Source: Silicimonas sp. (GTDB lineage: Bacteria; Pseudomonadota; Alphaproteobacteria; Rhodobacterales; Rhodobacteraceae). Taken from it: a stretch of DNA of 52,566 nt. The translations under genes and the position numbers were made by a program. Shown here in pieces: positions 1-8,566 of this stretch. The stretch lies in contig JAJEFO010000103.1 in NCBI GenBank assembly GCA_022820365.1, positions 1 through 52,566 of the forward strand. The letters run 5' to 3'. The notes under the pieces were generated by a model, which did no database searches, was not told the origin of the DNA, and saw nothing but the letters and a program-made list of their open reading frames with translations. How positions within the stretch are numbered: the stretch's first letter is position 1; each line of letters opens with the position of its first letter.

Positions 1-145
1 CGCCGAGATATGGCGGGCGGTTCAGGACGAGCAGATCTATGTCCCGATCCACCACCAGGTGCTCAACTGGGGCATGAAATCGAGCATCCGGACCATCGCG
101 GCATCCGACGACACGGCCAAGTTCAAGTATTTCAGCCTTGACTGA
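1..145 (+). CDS. ABC substrate-binding protein, C-terminal end only
   Basis: The reading frame is open from the window edge (first full codon at 2) to TGA at 143-145, giving about 47 residues. They match the last residues of the next gene closely: both contain DEQIYVPIHHQVLNWGM and end in DTAKFKYFS-[LF]-D. It is therefore the 3' end of a tandem paralogue of the neighbouring family 5 (SBP_bac_5) periplasmic solute-binding protein. The start and signal peptide lie outside the window. The next gene begins 135 bp downstream on the same strand, so the two probably share an operon. Ligand unknown; peptides or opines are typical of the family. Confidence 0.9.
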   Translation, partial: AEIWRAVQDEQIYVPIHHQVLNWGMKSSIRTIAASDDTAKFKYFSLD

Positions 146-280
146 GGCCAAGGTGACCCAAGGGCCCGCATGGAAGCCGCCTTCGACCTCAGGACGCAGT
201 TCCACGCGTGCGGCAAATGCCCCATTGCAAATCCGTACGCAGGGCCATTACTTCAGCCCGTCTAACAAGGAGGACAGATC

Positions 281-1861
281 ATGCAGACCAAATGTCTGAC
301 AATTGCAGCAGCGTTGCTTGCAGCGACTTCGCTGGGAGCGAGTGCCGAAGCGCTGCGCTGGGCGCGGGCGGGCGACTCGCTGACGCTGGACCCGCACGCA
401 CAGAACGAAGGCCCGACTTCCGCGCTGGCGCACCAGATCATGGAACCACTGGTAATGCGGGACATGACCGGCGCGATCGTGCCGGCGTTGGCCACCGAAT
501 GGGGCCCGTCGGAAAGCGATCCGAACGTGTGGGTCTTCAAGCTGCGCGAAGGCGTGAGCTTCCACGACGGCGCGGAGTTCGACAGCGAGGACGCGGTCTT
601 CTCGTTCAATCGCGCCATGACTCCGGACAGCGACTACAAGGAGCTCCTCGCCTCGGTCAAGGAAGTGCGCGCGCCCGGCAAGTTCGAGTTCGAGATCGTC
701 ACCGACGGACCGAACCCGATCATGCCATCCAACCTCACCAACCTCTTCATCATCGACAAGGGCTGGGCCGAGGCGAACAACGCGGTGAAGGTGCAGGACT
801 ACGAAGGCGGCGAGGACACCTACGCAGCCAAGAACGCCAACGGGACGGGTCCATACAAGCTCGTGAGCCGCGAGCCCGACGCAAAGACGGTGCTCACGAT
901 CAACGAGGACTACTGGGGCAAGGGCGAGTTCCCGATGGAGGTGACGGAAATCGTCTACACGCCGATCCAGAACGCCGCGACCCGGGTCGCTGCGCTCCTC
1001 TCCGGCGAGGTCGACTTCATCCAGGACGTGCCGGTGCAAGACTTGTCGCGCGTCGCCGCAAGCGACGGGCTGGACGTGCGAACTGCGCCGCAAAACCGCG
1101 TGATCTTCTTCGGAATGAATGTCGGCGATGACGACCTGGCCACGGACAATGTCGACGGGAAAAACCCGCTCGCAGACATCCAAGTAAGACGGGCATTCAA
1201 CATCGCGATCAACCGCGATGCCATAATGAAGGTCGTGATGCGTGAGCAGTCTCAGCCGGCGGGGGTCATCATGCCGCCCTTTGTCAACGGCTGGACCGCC
1301 GCGCTGGATCAGGTTCCAGGCCACGACGTCGACGCCGCAAAGGCGCTCATGGCCGAGGCCGGCTATGGAGACGGGTTCTCGATCCGGCTCAACTGCCCGA
1401 ACGACCGCTACATCAACGACGAGGCCATATGCCAGGCGGCGGTCGGAATGCTGGCGCAGATCGGTGTCACGGTAACCCTGGAAGCCTTGCCAAAGGCCCA
1501 GCACTTTCCGCTGATCAACAAGCTGGAAACCGACTTCTACATGCTCGGCTGGGGCGTCCCGACCTACGATTCCGAATACATCTTCAACTTCCTCGTTCAT
1601 TCGAAGGACGAAAAGTACGGATCGTGGAACGGCACGCGCTTCGGTGACGCCAGCCTTGATGCCAAGATCGAGGCGCTCGCTTCCGAGACGGACCTGCCGA
1701 AGCGCAACAGCATGATCGCCGAGATCTGGCAGGCGGTCCAGGACGAGCAGATCTACGTCCCGATCCACCACCAGGTGCTGAACTGGGGCATGAGTTCCGA
1801 CATCCAGACCATCGTGGCACCGGACGATACGGCCAAGTTCAAGTATTTCAGCTTCGATTGA
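281..1861 (+). CDS. ABC transporter substrate-binding protein, family 5 (peptide/opine type)
   Basis: A 526-residue periplasmic binding protein. Residues 1 to about 23 form a Sec signal peptide (charged start, then AAALLAATSLGASA). The mature protein opens with the family 5 signature region (LRWARAGDSLTLDPHAQNEG). A two-cysteine segment, CPNDRYINDEAIC, lies near residues 372-384 and is shared with the third paralogue, so it is probably structural. Length is normal for DppA/OppA-like proteins. The start is fixed by a strong Shine-Dalgarno (AAGGAGGA) a few bases before ATG 281. It should deliver its ligand to the permeases encoded from 3788. The substrate cannot be read from sequence: di- or oligopeptides, opines and glutathione are all possible in this family. 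Confidence 0.93.
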   Translation: MQTKCLTIAAALLAATSLGASAEALRWARAGDSLTLDPHAQNEGPTSALAHQIMEPLVMRDMTGAIVPALATEWGPSESDPNVWVFKLREGVSFHDGAEFDSEDAVFSFNRAMTPDSDYKELLASVKEVRAPGKFEFEIVTDGPNPIMPSNLTNLFIIDKGWAEANNAVKVQDYEGGEDTYAAKNANGTGPYKLVSREPDAKTVLTINEDYWGKGEFPMEVTEIVYTPIQNAATRVAALLSGEVDFIQDVPVQDLSRVAASDGLDVRTAPQNRVIFFGMNVGDDDLATDNVDGKNPLADIQVRRAFNIAINRDAIMKVVMREQSQPAGVIMPPFVNGWTAALDQVPGHDVDAAKALMAEAGYGDGFSIRLNCPNDRYINDEAICQAAVGMLAQIGVTVTLEALPKAQHFPLINKLETDFYMLGWGVPTYDSEYIFNFLVHSKDEKYGSWNGTRFGDASLDAKIEALASETDLPKRNSMIAEIWQAVQDEQIYVPIHHQVLNWGMSSDIQTIVAPDDTAKFKYFSFD

Positions 1862-1875
1862 AGCAAGAACAGCCC

Positions 1876-1901
1876 GGAGGGCGGTGCACAAGCCGCTCTC
1901 C
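1876..1901 (+). terminator. Intergenic hairpin between binding-protein genes
   Basis: GGAGGGCGG (1876-1884) pairs with CCGCTCTCC (1893-1901) around an 8-nt loop, with one G-U pair in RNA. No T-run follows. It lies just after the stop of the second binding protein. It may be a partial terminator or a 3' mRNA stabiliser, letting the binding-protein message accumulate. Confidence 0.4.
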
Positions 1902-2115
1902 GATCCTTGAAGTGCATTGCTTCGCAAGGTGCCGAACCCACCGATCGGCTTCTCCATGGCCATTCTGGTCCGGCATCGCGACTCGCGGGATCCATCGCCT
2001 TGTCGCCATTGCGAGCATTGTCGGCATGCATCCATCGCGGAATCCAAAACGACCGTGCCTTGCCATCTGCGACAAACATGCCAGAGTGACGCCTGCTGAC
2101 ACAAAGGGGGATACA

Positions 2116-3693
2116 ATGACAGCAAGAGCTTCATCCAGTGCACTGGTTTTCCTATTGGCAACCGGCATCGCCGCCGGCACGCATGCCGAAACATTCAGAT
2201 GGGCCGGCACCACCGACCCGCAGACGATGGATCCGCATGCCGTGAGTTCGGCGCCGGTCCTCGGCTTCCTGAACAACGTCTACGAGGGCCTCGTGCGCCG
2301 CGGCAGGGACATGTCGATCGAGCCCGCGCTGGCCACGGGCTGGGAACCCATCGGCGACGGCGCCGGCTGGCGTTTCTTCCTCCGTCAGGGTGTCACGTTC
2401 CACGATGGAAGTGAGTTCGACGCTGACGACGTGATCTTTTCCTACGAACGCGCATCATCGGAAGCGTCGGACGTGCGCAGCTGGTTTGCGACCGTATCGG
2501 ACGTGACCAAGGTTGACGACTTCACGATCGACGTCATGACCAACGTGCCGAACCCGATCTTCCCGGACTCGATCGCCAACTGGATGATGATGGATGCAGG
2601 CTGGGCCGAAGCGAACGGCGCGGCACGGCCAGACAAGGAGTCTGGCAACCATGCCACGCTCAACGCCAACGGCACCGGCGCCTTCGTGCTGAGCGGCCGC
2701 CAGCCCGGACTGGAGACGGTTCTCCGGCCATTTGGCAACTGGTGGGGCGAAGTCGAGCACAACATCACCGAGGCGACTTTCCTGCCCATTCAGAACCCGG
2801 CCACGGCCGTCGCCGCCCTGCTTTCGGGCGATGTTGACCTGATCAACCCGGTGCCAATCCAGGACGCCGAGCGGCTGTCCGGCCATGACGCGGTCAAGGT
2901 CATCCGGGGCATCGAGGCCCGCGTCATCATGCTTGGCTTCGCCCACGAAGCGGAAGCCCTGAAATACGGCCCCAACACAGGTGATCCGAATCCTTTCGGT
3001 GACGTGCGCGTGCGCGAGGCGGTGGCAAGCGCGATCAACGTGCCTGCCATCCTGCAGACCATCATGCGCGGCAGCGCCGAACCGGCAAGCCAGCTTGTCA
3101 GTCCCGCGATGCGAGGCTTTTCCACGGCAAATGACATGCGCCCGGCATTCGATCCGGACAGCGCAAGGACCTTGCTCGCCGAGGCTGGCTATCCAGACGG
3201 GTTCGGCTTCGGTCTCAAGTGCCCGAACGACCGCTACCTGAACGACGAGGCTGTCTGCCAGGCCGTCGTCGGAATGCTGGCTCAGGTGGGCGTCACGGCC
3301 GAACTCGACGCGATGCCGGTCCGTAACTACTGGCCGGAACTGCGGGAGGACAACTTTGACATGTACATGCTTGGCTGGTCACCAGGCACCTTTGATCACG
3401 AGCATCCGATCCGTTTCCTCGCGTCCACGCCGAACAGCGAGAAGAAGCTTGGCAGCTGGAACTTCGGGGGATACTCGAATGCCCGAATCGATGAACTCCT
3501 GCCGATGATCCAGTCCGAGATCGACGACACCAAGCGGCAGGCGATGCTGGACGAGGTGACGGCGCTCTATCAGGACGAGCATGCCTACGTGACGATGTAC
3601 GTCCAGCCGCTCGTTTGGGGCGCCCAGTCAAATGTCGAGCTGACGCAGCGACCGGACAACTTCTTCATCCTGCGTTGGGTAAGGGTCAACTGA
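2116..3693 (+). CDS. ABC transporter substrate-binding protein, family 5 (third paralogue)
   Basis: A 525-residue periplasmic binding protein, a diverged paralogue of the protein at 281. A longer frame runs back to 1858, but the ATG at 2116 is chosen because AAAGGGGG lies just upstream and a clean signal peptide follows (LVFLLATGIAAGTHA). The mature N-terminus (TFRWAGTTDPQTMDPHAV) and the conserved CPNDRYLNDEAVC segment match the upstream paralogue. The C-terminus differs (ends FFILRWVRVN), so ligand specificity may differ. It is followed by a GC-rich hairpin and then the permease genes, the usual layout in which binding proteins are made in excess over the membrane parts. Confidence 0.92.
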   Translation: MTARASSSALVFLLATGIAAGTHAETFRWAGTTDPQTMDPHAVSSAPVLGFLNNVYEGLVRRGRDMSIEPALATGWEPIGDGAGWRFFLRQGVTFHDGSEFDADDVIFSYERASSEASDVRSWFATVSDVTKVDDFTIDVMTNVPNPIFPDSIANWMMMDAGWAEANGAARPDKESGNHATLNANGTGAFVLSGRQPGLETVLRPFGNWWGEVEHNITEATFLPIQNPATAVAALLSGDVDLINPVPIQDAERLSGHDAVKVIRGIEARVIMLGFAHEAEALKYGPNTGDPNPFGDVRVREAVASAINVPAILQTIMRGSAEPASQLVSPAMRGFSTANDMRPAFDPDSARTLLAEAGYPDGFGFGLKCPNDRYLNDEAVCQAVVGMLAQVGVTAELDAMPVRNYWPELREDNFDMYMLGWSPGTFDHEHPIRFLASTPNSEKKLGSWNFGGYSNARIDELLPMIQSEIDDTKRQAMLDEVTALYQDEHAYVTMYVQPLVWGAQSNVELTQRPDNFFILRWVRVN

Positions 3694-3713
3694 CCTGGCG
3701 GACGCTGCACCGT

Positions 3714-3735
3714 CGGCCCGCCTCCGGGCGGGCCG
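3714..3735 (+). terminator. GC-rich hairpin between binding-protein and permease genes
   Basis: CGGCCCGCC (3714-3722) pairs perfectly with GGCGGGCCG (3727-3735) around a 4-nt loop. No U-tract follows, so it is more likely an attenuating or mRNA-protecting stem than a full stop, since transcription must continue into the permease genes. The second ABC operon has a hairpin in the same place (51457-51477). Confidence 0.5.
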
Positions 3736-3787
3736 GATTCGCTCTCCGCCTGCGCCTTCTTCGCCGTAACGGTCACGGGGAAGCCAA

Positions 3788-4765
3788 GTGCTGAACTACA
3801 TCATTCGCCGCATCTTCCAGTCCGTCGTCGTGCTGCTCATCGTCGGCCTCGTGGCGTTCTCAATGTTCCGGTTCGTGGGCGATCCGATCGACAACATGCT
3901 TGGCCAGGAACGCACCCAGGCGGACATCGAACGCCTGCGCACGCAACTCGGGCTAGACCAGCCGTTCCCCGTGCAATACTGGCGCTTTCTCGAGAACGCG
4001 GTGCAGGGCAATTTCGGCGTCAGCTACAGGCAGGGTCGCCCTGTGGCCGACATCATCGCCGAACGCGCGCCCGCAACGCTGGAACTGGCAGCCGTCAGCG
4101 GCCTCTTCGCGATCGTGATCGGCATCGTACTCGGCGTCTTCACTGCGATACGACGCGACGGCTGGGCCTCGAACGTGATCATGACCGGATCTCTCATTGG
4201 GGTCAGCCTTCCCACGTTTCTAATAGGCATCCTGCTGATCTACGTTTTCTCTGTGGAACTCGACCTGCTGCCCAGTTTCGGCCGTGGCGACGTGGTCTAT
4301 GTCGGCGGATGGTCCACCGGCTTTCTCACTGCAAGCGGTCTCAAGGCGCTTGTACTGCCTGCAATCACGCTCGGCCTGTACCAGATGACGTTGATCATGC
4401 GGCTCGTGCGCGCCGAGATGCTCGAAGTTCTCCGGCAAGACTACATCAACTTTGCCCGCGCCAGGGGACTCTCCGAGCGCGTCGTGAACTTCCGCCATGC
4501 GCTGAAGAACACGCTCGTCCCGGTCATCACCGTGACCGGCCTGCAGCTCGGCTCGATCATCGCCTTTGCGATCATCACCGAGACGGTGTTCCAGTGGCCA
4601 GGCGTCGGACTGCTCTTCATCAATGCGATCCAGTTCGTCGACATCCCGGTGATGGCAGCTTACCTGATGCTGATCTCGGTCATGTTCGTCGGAATCAACC
4701 TCATGGTCGATCTCCTCTATGTCGCGATCGACCCGCGGCTCCGCGGCGACGGGAACACGACATGA
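3788..4765 (+). CDS. ABC transporter permease, DppB/OppB type
   Basis: A 325-residue inner-membrane permease of the BPD_transp_1 family. It starts at GTG 3788 with a typical N-terminal membrane anchor (LNYIIRRIFQSVVVLLIVGLVAF) and has about six hydrophobic segments. The EAA-loop region that docks on the ATPase is visible as DYINFARARGLSERVVNFRHALKN around residues 218-241. It ends with the usual DPRLRGDG tail. The stop overlaps the next gene by 4 bp (ATGA), so the two permeases are translationally coupled and should form a heterodimeric channel. Confidence 0.94.
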   Translation: MLNYIIRRIFQSVVVLLIVGLVAFSMFRFVGDPIDNMLGQERTQADIERLRTQLGLDQPFPVQYWRFLENAVQGNFGVSYRQGRPVADIIAERAPATLELAAVSGLFAIVIGIVLGVFTAIRRDGWASNVIMTGSLIGVSLPTFLIGILLIYVFSVELDLLPSFGRGDVVYVGGWSTGFLTASGLKALVLPAITLGLYQMTLIMRLVRAEMLEVLRQDYINFARARGLSERVVNFRHALKNTLVPVITVTGLQLGSIIAFAIITETVFQWPGVGLLFINAIQFVDIPVMAAYLMLISVMFVGINLMVDLLYVAIDPRLRGDGNTT

Positions 4766-5718
4766 CAAGCGTACGCGCCGCACAGGACCGGCAAAACCCC
4801 GTGGCCTTACGGATCAGGACGATGTGGCAAAGCGATCTCGCGTGGGCATTTCGCCACTCTCCGGTCGCCATGGTCTCCTTCGTCGTGGTGGTGCTCCTGG
4901 TCTCGGGAGCCCTCCTTGCGCCGCTGATCGCTCCGCACGACCCGTTCGATCCCGCAACGCTCAACCTCATGAACGGGTTCACGGCACCGGGTACGCCAAA
5001 TGCGTTTACGGGAGAGAGCTTCTGGCTCGGCACTGACGATCAGGGCCGTGACGTCTTCTCGACCATTCTCTTTGGCATGCGCATCTCGCTTCTGGTGGGG
5101 TTCGCAGCCGTATTGCTCGGCATGGTGATCGGAGTGACACTGGGCCTGATTGCCGGCTACCGTGGCGGCTGGACGGAAACGATCATCATGCGTGTCGCCG
5201 ACGTGCAATTGACTTTCCCCGCAATTCTTGTCGCCATGCTCATCTTCGGCATCGCCAAGGGTTTCACGCCCGTGGAATACCGGGACCAGATCGCCATCTG
5301 GGTTCTGATTCTCGCGATCGGCCTCTCCGACTGGGTTCAGTTTGCGCGCGTCGTGCGTGGCGCAACGCTGGTCGAGACAAAGAAGGAATACGTGCAGGCC
5401 GCGCAACTCATCGGCAGATCGGGGACCGCAATCATGATCCGCCACATCCTGCCGAACGTCCTTTCGCCCGTGTTGGTGATCGCGACGATCTCGCTTGCAC
5501 TTGCCATCATCGCCGAGGCGACGCTGTCCTTCCTCGGCGTCGGCGCTCCGCCTACACAGCCTTCGCTCGGCACGCTGATCCGGATCGGCCAAGGATTTCT
5601 TTTCTCCGGCGAGTGGTGGATTCTCTTCTTCCCCGCCGGCACGCTGCTTGCGCTCGCACTCTCCGTGAATCTTCTCGGCGACTGGCTGCGCGACGCACTG
5701 AACCCGAAGCTGAGATAG
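4762..5718 (+). CDS. ABC transporter permease, DppC/OppC type
   Basis: A 318-residue inner-membrane permease, partner of the preceding DppB-type protein. The frame is open further upstream, but ATG 4762, in a 4-bp overlap with the previous stop, gives the expected DppC layout: a polar N-terminus, a first membrane span ([24 protein letters not shown]), the characteristic periplasmic [12 protein letters not shown] motif near residue 93, and the C-terminal [13 protein letters not shown] and [12 protein letters not shown] motifs. The EAA loop ([24 protein letters not shown]) is intact. With DppB it forms the pore served by the fused ATPase downstream. Confidence 0.94.
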   Translation: MTSVRAAQDRQNPVALRIRTMWQSDLAWAFRHSPVAMVSFVVVVLLVSGALLAPLIAPHDPFDPATLNLMNGFTAPGTPNAFTGESFWLGTDDQGRDVFSTILFGMRISLLVGFAAVLLGMVIGVTLGLIAGYRGGWTETIIMRVADVQLTFPAILVAMLIFGIAKGFTPVEYRDQIAIWVLILAIGLSDWVQFARVVRGATLVETKKEYVQAAQLIGRSGTAIMIRHILPNVLSPVLVIATISLALAIIAEATLSFLGVGAPPTQPSLGTLIRIGQGFLFSGEWWILFFPAGTLLALALSVNLLGDWLRDALNPKLR

Positions 5719-5720
5719 AC

Positions 5721-5786
5721 ATGGCTCAGTTCAAAATCCCGATCGGCGGACAGCAGCACCTCGCGCCAGTGCCGGACAACCGATGA
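5721..5786 (+). CDS. Possible 21-codon leader ORF coupled to the ATPase gene
   Basis: ATG 5721 opens a 21-codon frame that ends in TGA at 5784-5786, overlapping the ATPase start (ATG 5783) in an ATGA junction. It begins 3 bases after the stop of the DppC-type gene, and a weak GAGATAG precedes it. The ATPase start itself has no clear Shine-Dalgarno, so translation through this short frame could carry ribosomes to it. The peptide ([10 protein letters not shown]...) has no recognised function. It may be chance. Confidence 0.3.
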   Translation: MAQFKIPIGGQQHLAPVPDNR

Positions 5787-7486
5787 GCGCAATTCTGGAT
5801 ATCGCCGACCTGACGGTCGAATTTCCGATGCGAAGGGAGGTCTTCGTTGCCGTCGACGGGGCCAGCCTGACGGTCGAGCCCGGCGAGATTCATGGTCTTG
5901 TGGGCGAATCCGGGGCCGGGAAGTCGACAATTGGGGCGGCCGTCATGGCACTGCTCGAACGCCCTGGAAGGATCGCGGGCGGCACGATCCGCCTCAAGAA
6001 CGAGATCATCTCGGGACGTGATCGGGCAGCAATGCGGAGCCTGCGCGGAAGCGAGATCAGCATGATCTTCCAGGATCCGCTGACTTCGCTGAATCCGCTC
6101 TTCACGATTCGCGAGCAGTTGACGGAAACCATCACGACCCATTTGAGCGTGACCGACTCCGAAGCGCGCGAGCGGGCGCGAGATCTGCTTGCACGCGTCG
6201 GAATCCCCGAACCCGATATTCGGCTCGACCAGTACCCGCACCAGTTTTCGGGGGGCATGCGGCAGCGCGTTGTCATTGCGCTTGCCCTCTGCTCTGAACC
6301 CGACGTCATCATCGCCGACGAGCCGACAACCGCGCTCGACGTCTCGATTCAGGCTCAGATCCTGGATCTCATCAGGGAACTCGCGAACGAGCGCCAAGTC
6401 GGCGTGATCCTGATCACCCACGACATGGGCGTCATTGCCGACACGACGGATCGTGTGACCGTCATGTACCAAGGCAAGGTAGTGGAGACAGGCGCCACCA
6501 GGCTCGTCCTGGCTAAGCCGAGCCATCCCTATACCAAATCGCTCATCGCGGCTGTTCCGCGCCCCACGGTGAAACTGCACCGGTTTCCGCTCATTTCCTA
6601 TGGCGGACGCACCACAAAATTCCGGATCAGCGACTTGGCGCGGAACTGGAACAAGACGGAAAGCGACTCCGGCAGACCGCTCTTCGAGATAATCGGCCTT
6701 ACCAAGCGCTTCCTGCAGAAGCGCTCGTTCATTCCGTCCCGGCGACGATATCTTGTCGCCGTCAACGACGTCAGTTTCGACATTCGCCAGGGCGAGGTGT
6801 TCGGAATTGTCGGCGAGTCGGGTTCCGGCAAATCCACGGTCGCAAGATTGATCGCCGGGCTGTACAAGATCGACGGCGGCACGATACAATATGACGGACA
6901 ACCGATCACCGGATCACTTGGCTGGTACCGCCGCCAGATCCAGATGATCTTTCAGGATCCGTATTCGTCGCTCAATCCGCGCATGCGGGTTGACGCCATC
7001 GTTGCCGAACCCGCGCTCCATCACAGACTGCTGTCCGGCAAGGCGCTGAGACACAGGGTCGACGAGCTGCTCGAACATGTCGGACTTGGTGCAGATGCGG
7101 GACTCAAGTATCCGCACGAATTCTCCGGCGGTCAGCGCCAGCGCATCTCCATTGCGCGAGCGCTTGCAACGCAACCGAAATTCCTGATCTGCGACGAGCC
7201 GACATCCGCCCTCGACGTCTCGATCCAGGCACAGATTCTCAACATCCTGAAAGATCTGCAGGAGCACCTGAACCTCACTATGCTCTTCATTTCGCACGAC
7301 CTTCCGGTGGTGCGCCAGATGTGTGATCGCGTCGCCGTCATGCAGAACGGTCGTCTGGTGGAAATTCAGGATTCAGAGGCGCTCTTTGCAGCTCCTCGGG
7401 AAGACTATACGCGATCACTTCTCAGACTGATGCCACGTCTCGACGGCCTTGCTACCGAAGGCATTGCGGATCAAGTCGAGAATTGA
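5783..7486 (+). CDS. Fused double ABC ATPase (DppD-DppF type)
   Basis: A 567-residue cytoplasmic protein holding both nucleotide-binding domains of a peptide-type importer in one chain. The first domain has Walker [10 protein letters not shown], signature [12 protein letters not shown] and Walker [13 protein letters not shown]. The second has Walker [10 protein letters not shown], signature [12 protein letters not shown] and Walker [13 protein letters not shown]. Each domain keeps its H-loop (LITHDMG, FISHDLP). The linker carries the family [16 protein letters not shown] segment. In E. coli these are separate proteins, but the fusion is common in alphaproteobacteria. It is the last gene of the operon and energises transport through the two permeases upstream. 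Confidence 0.95.
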   Translation: MSAILDIADLTVEFPMRREVFVAVDGASLTVEPGEIHGLVGESGAGKSTIGAAVMALLERPGRIAGGTIRLKNEIISGRDRAAMRSLRGSEISMIFQDPLTSLNPLFTIREQLTETITTHLSVTDSEARERARDLLARVGIPEPDIRLDQYPHQFSGGMRQRVVIALALCSEPDVIIADEPTTALDVSIQAQILDLIRELANERQVGVILITHDMGVIADTTDRVTVMYQGKVVETGATRLVLAKPSHPYTKSLIAAVPRPTVKLHRFPLISYGGRTTKFRISDLARNWNKTESDSGRPLFEIIGLTKRFLQKRSFIPSRRRYLVAVNDVSFDIRQGEVFGIVGESGSGKSTVARLIAGLYKIDGGTIQYDGQPITGSLGWYRRQIQMIFQDPYSSLNPRMRVDAIVAEPALHHRLLSGKALRHRVDELLEHVGLGADAGLKYPHEFSGGQRQRISIARALATQPKFLICDEPTSALDVSIQAQILNILKDLQEHLNLTMLFISHDLPVVRQMCDRVAVMQNGRLVEIQDSEALFAAPREDYTRSLLRLMPRLDGLATEGIADQVEN

Positions 7487-7490
7487 GCAG

Positions 7491-7511
7491 CGCCCGCAGT
7501 ATCTGCGGACG
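7491..7511. terminator. Hairpin between convergent ATPase and zapA genes
   Basis: CGCCCGCAG (7491-7499) and CTGCGGACG (7503-7511) form a 9-position stem around a 3-nt loop, with one C-A mismatch on the plus strand that becomes a G-U pair in minus-strand RNA. It sits just after the ATPase stop and about 75 bp past the zapA stop. Likely a shared terminator, though there is no strong T-run. Confidence 0.4.
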
Positions 7512-7584
7512 TGTCAGAGACAAAAACACTCTGCGAGGTTCCTGCCTGTACTCAGACTCAGGAGGCGACGGCAACCGTCTTCGG

Positions 7585-7983
7585 CTACGCCTGGGCTCCT
7601 GACTTCTTCTCGACAAATTCCGCCAACGCTTCCGCACGTTCGGCAATCCTGACCAAAGTTCCAGACAATTTGTCCTCAGGCGGCGCAACATGGATCTGTC
7701 GTTGCTCGACCTGACCTTCAAGATCCTTGATTCGAGCCTCTTGCCGGGCAATCGTTTCCTCCAGTCGCGATTTGTCGCTTGCGGCAGCGACATGCTTGTC
7801 GGCAAGCATGAGCCCAGCCATCAGCAGCATCTGCGCTTCGGGAAGGCGTCGGGACTGCCCCTCAAGTGTCTTGGCTTCGGTATTGAGCAGCCCGGCCGCC
7901 TGATGAAGAGCACCCTCTTCACCGTCCCGACAGGTCACGTTGAAGAGCCGTTCGCCGATCCGAATCGAAACCTCGGGCATCAT
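7585..7983 (-). CDS. zapA: Cell division protein ZapA
   Basis: A 132-residue protein matching the ZapA family. The N-terminal segment PEVSIRIGERLFNVTCRDGEE is the ZapA beta-strand region, followed by a long coiled coil (about residues 65-100, ASDKSRLEETIARQEARIKDLE). ZapA binds FtsZ at midcell and promotes filament bundling in the Z ring. The start overlaps the stop of the upstream coiled-coil gene (ATGA), so the two are coupled; the second codon is also ATG and could be the true start. The position beside tkt fits the layout I know from Rhodobacterales. Confidence 0.88.
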   Translation of the reverse strand: MMPEVSIRIGERLFNVTCRDGEEGALHQAAGLLNTEAKTLEGQSRRLPEAQMLLMAGLMLADKHVAAASDKSRLEETIARQEARIKDLEGQVEQRQIHVAPPEDKLSGTLVRIAERAEALAEFVEKKSGAQA

Positions 7984-8363
7984 CCAGCTTCCTTCAGCAC
8001 AGGTTCAAGAGTCGACAGGACTTCCTCGATCTCCATCTTCTCCACGTCTCGAGTGGCACGAAGGCCGGCAAGTTCGCCTTCCAAGGCGAAATTCAACAGA
8101 TCCGGCTGCAACAGTCCTTGGGCATTGGCCGCGCGAAGCGCAGCGTTCGATTCCCTGAGATGCCTGTTCACTGCCCGCATCTGCTGAAGCAGGGCATCCC
8201 GGGTCCTGAGCGCCTCCCGCAAGCGCGCCACGTCAGCATCGGGACCTTCAATGACGCCGTCCCGGCTTTTATCTTTCGCGTCCCGGCCAATCCGGTCCAA
8301 CGCCGTTTCCGTCCTGTCCAGAGCGGACAGGATTCTGCTTTCGAGCTCGGACATATCACTCAT
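7980..8363 (-). CDS. Small coiled-coil protein encoded upstream of zapA
   Basis: A 127-residue, highly charged, helix-rich protein with no signal peptide or membrane span. A longer frame reaches 8432, but ATG 8363 is preferred because AGGAGC lies just upstream and the protein then begins MSDMSELESRIL. Heptad-like leucines run through most of it. I do not recognise a named domain; unnamed proteins of this size often sit before zapA near tkt in alphaproteobacteria. The 4-bp overlap with zapA suggests a role in division or in stabilising ZapA, by context only. Confidence 0.75.
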   Translation of the reverse strand: MSDMSELESRILSALDRTETALDRIGRDAKDKSRDGVIEGPDADVARLREALRTRDALLQQMRAVNRHLRESNAALRAANAQGLLQPDLLNFALEGELAGLRATRDVEKMEIEEVLSTLEPVLKEAG

Positions 8364-8566
8364 GGCTGCTCCTGGCTTGCAAATCCACTTGCCGAACACT
8401 CGATGCTTAGACCGCGAATCGATACCCGACAACAGGATCTATTCGGAGCATAGCGCATGCGGCGACCGTTTCACGCACTTTCCGAACGATGCGCTGCGGC
8501 TCGCCTTGCGTTCGGCAAGCTGGCTGCTAAGAACCAAGGCGATGTGGACGAGCCAAGGGCGAGAGC

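Noticed and set aside
248-2194. A 648-codon open frame on the minus strand, antisense to the binding-protein genes
   Set aside because: It is the mirror of two well-supported genes in a GC-rich genome. It has no Shine-Dalgarno, no domain, and is rich in Arg/His/Asp as antisense frames are.
4220-5592. Long minus-strand frames antisense to the permease genes
   Set aside because: Same GC-driven artefact; the plus-strand permeases carry full family motifs.
7487-7584. Possible 6S RNA gene downstream of zapA
   Set aside because: 6S RNA often follows zapA, but this gap is only about 98 bp and I do not see the closing stem or the central bubble of 6S RNA, only a short hairpin.
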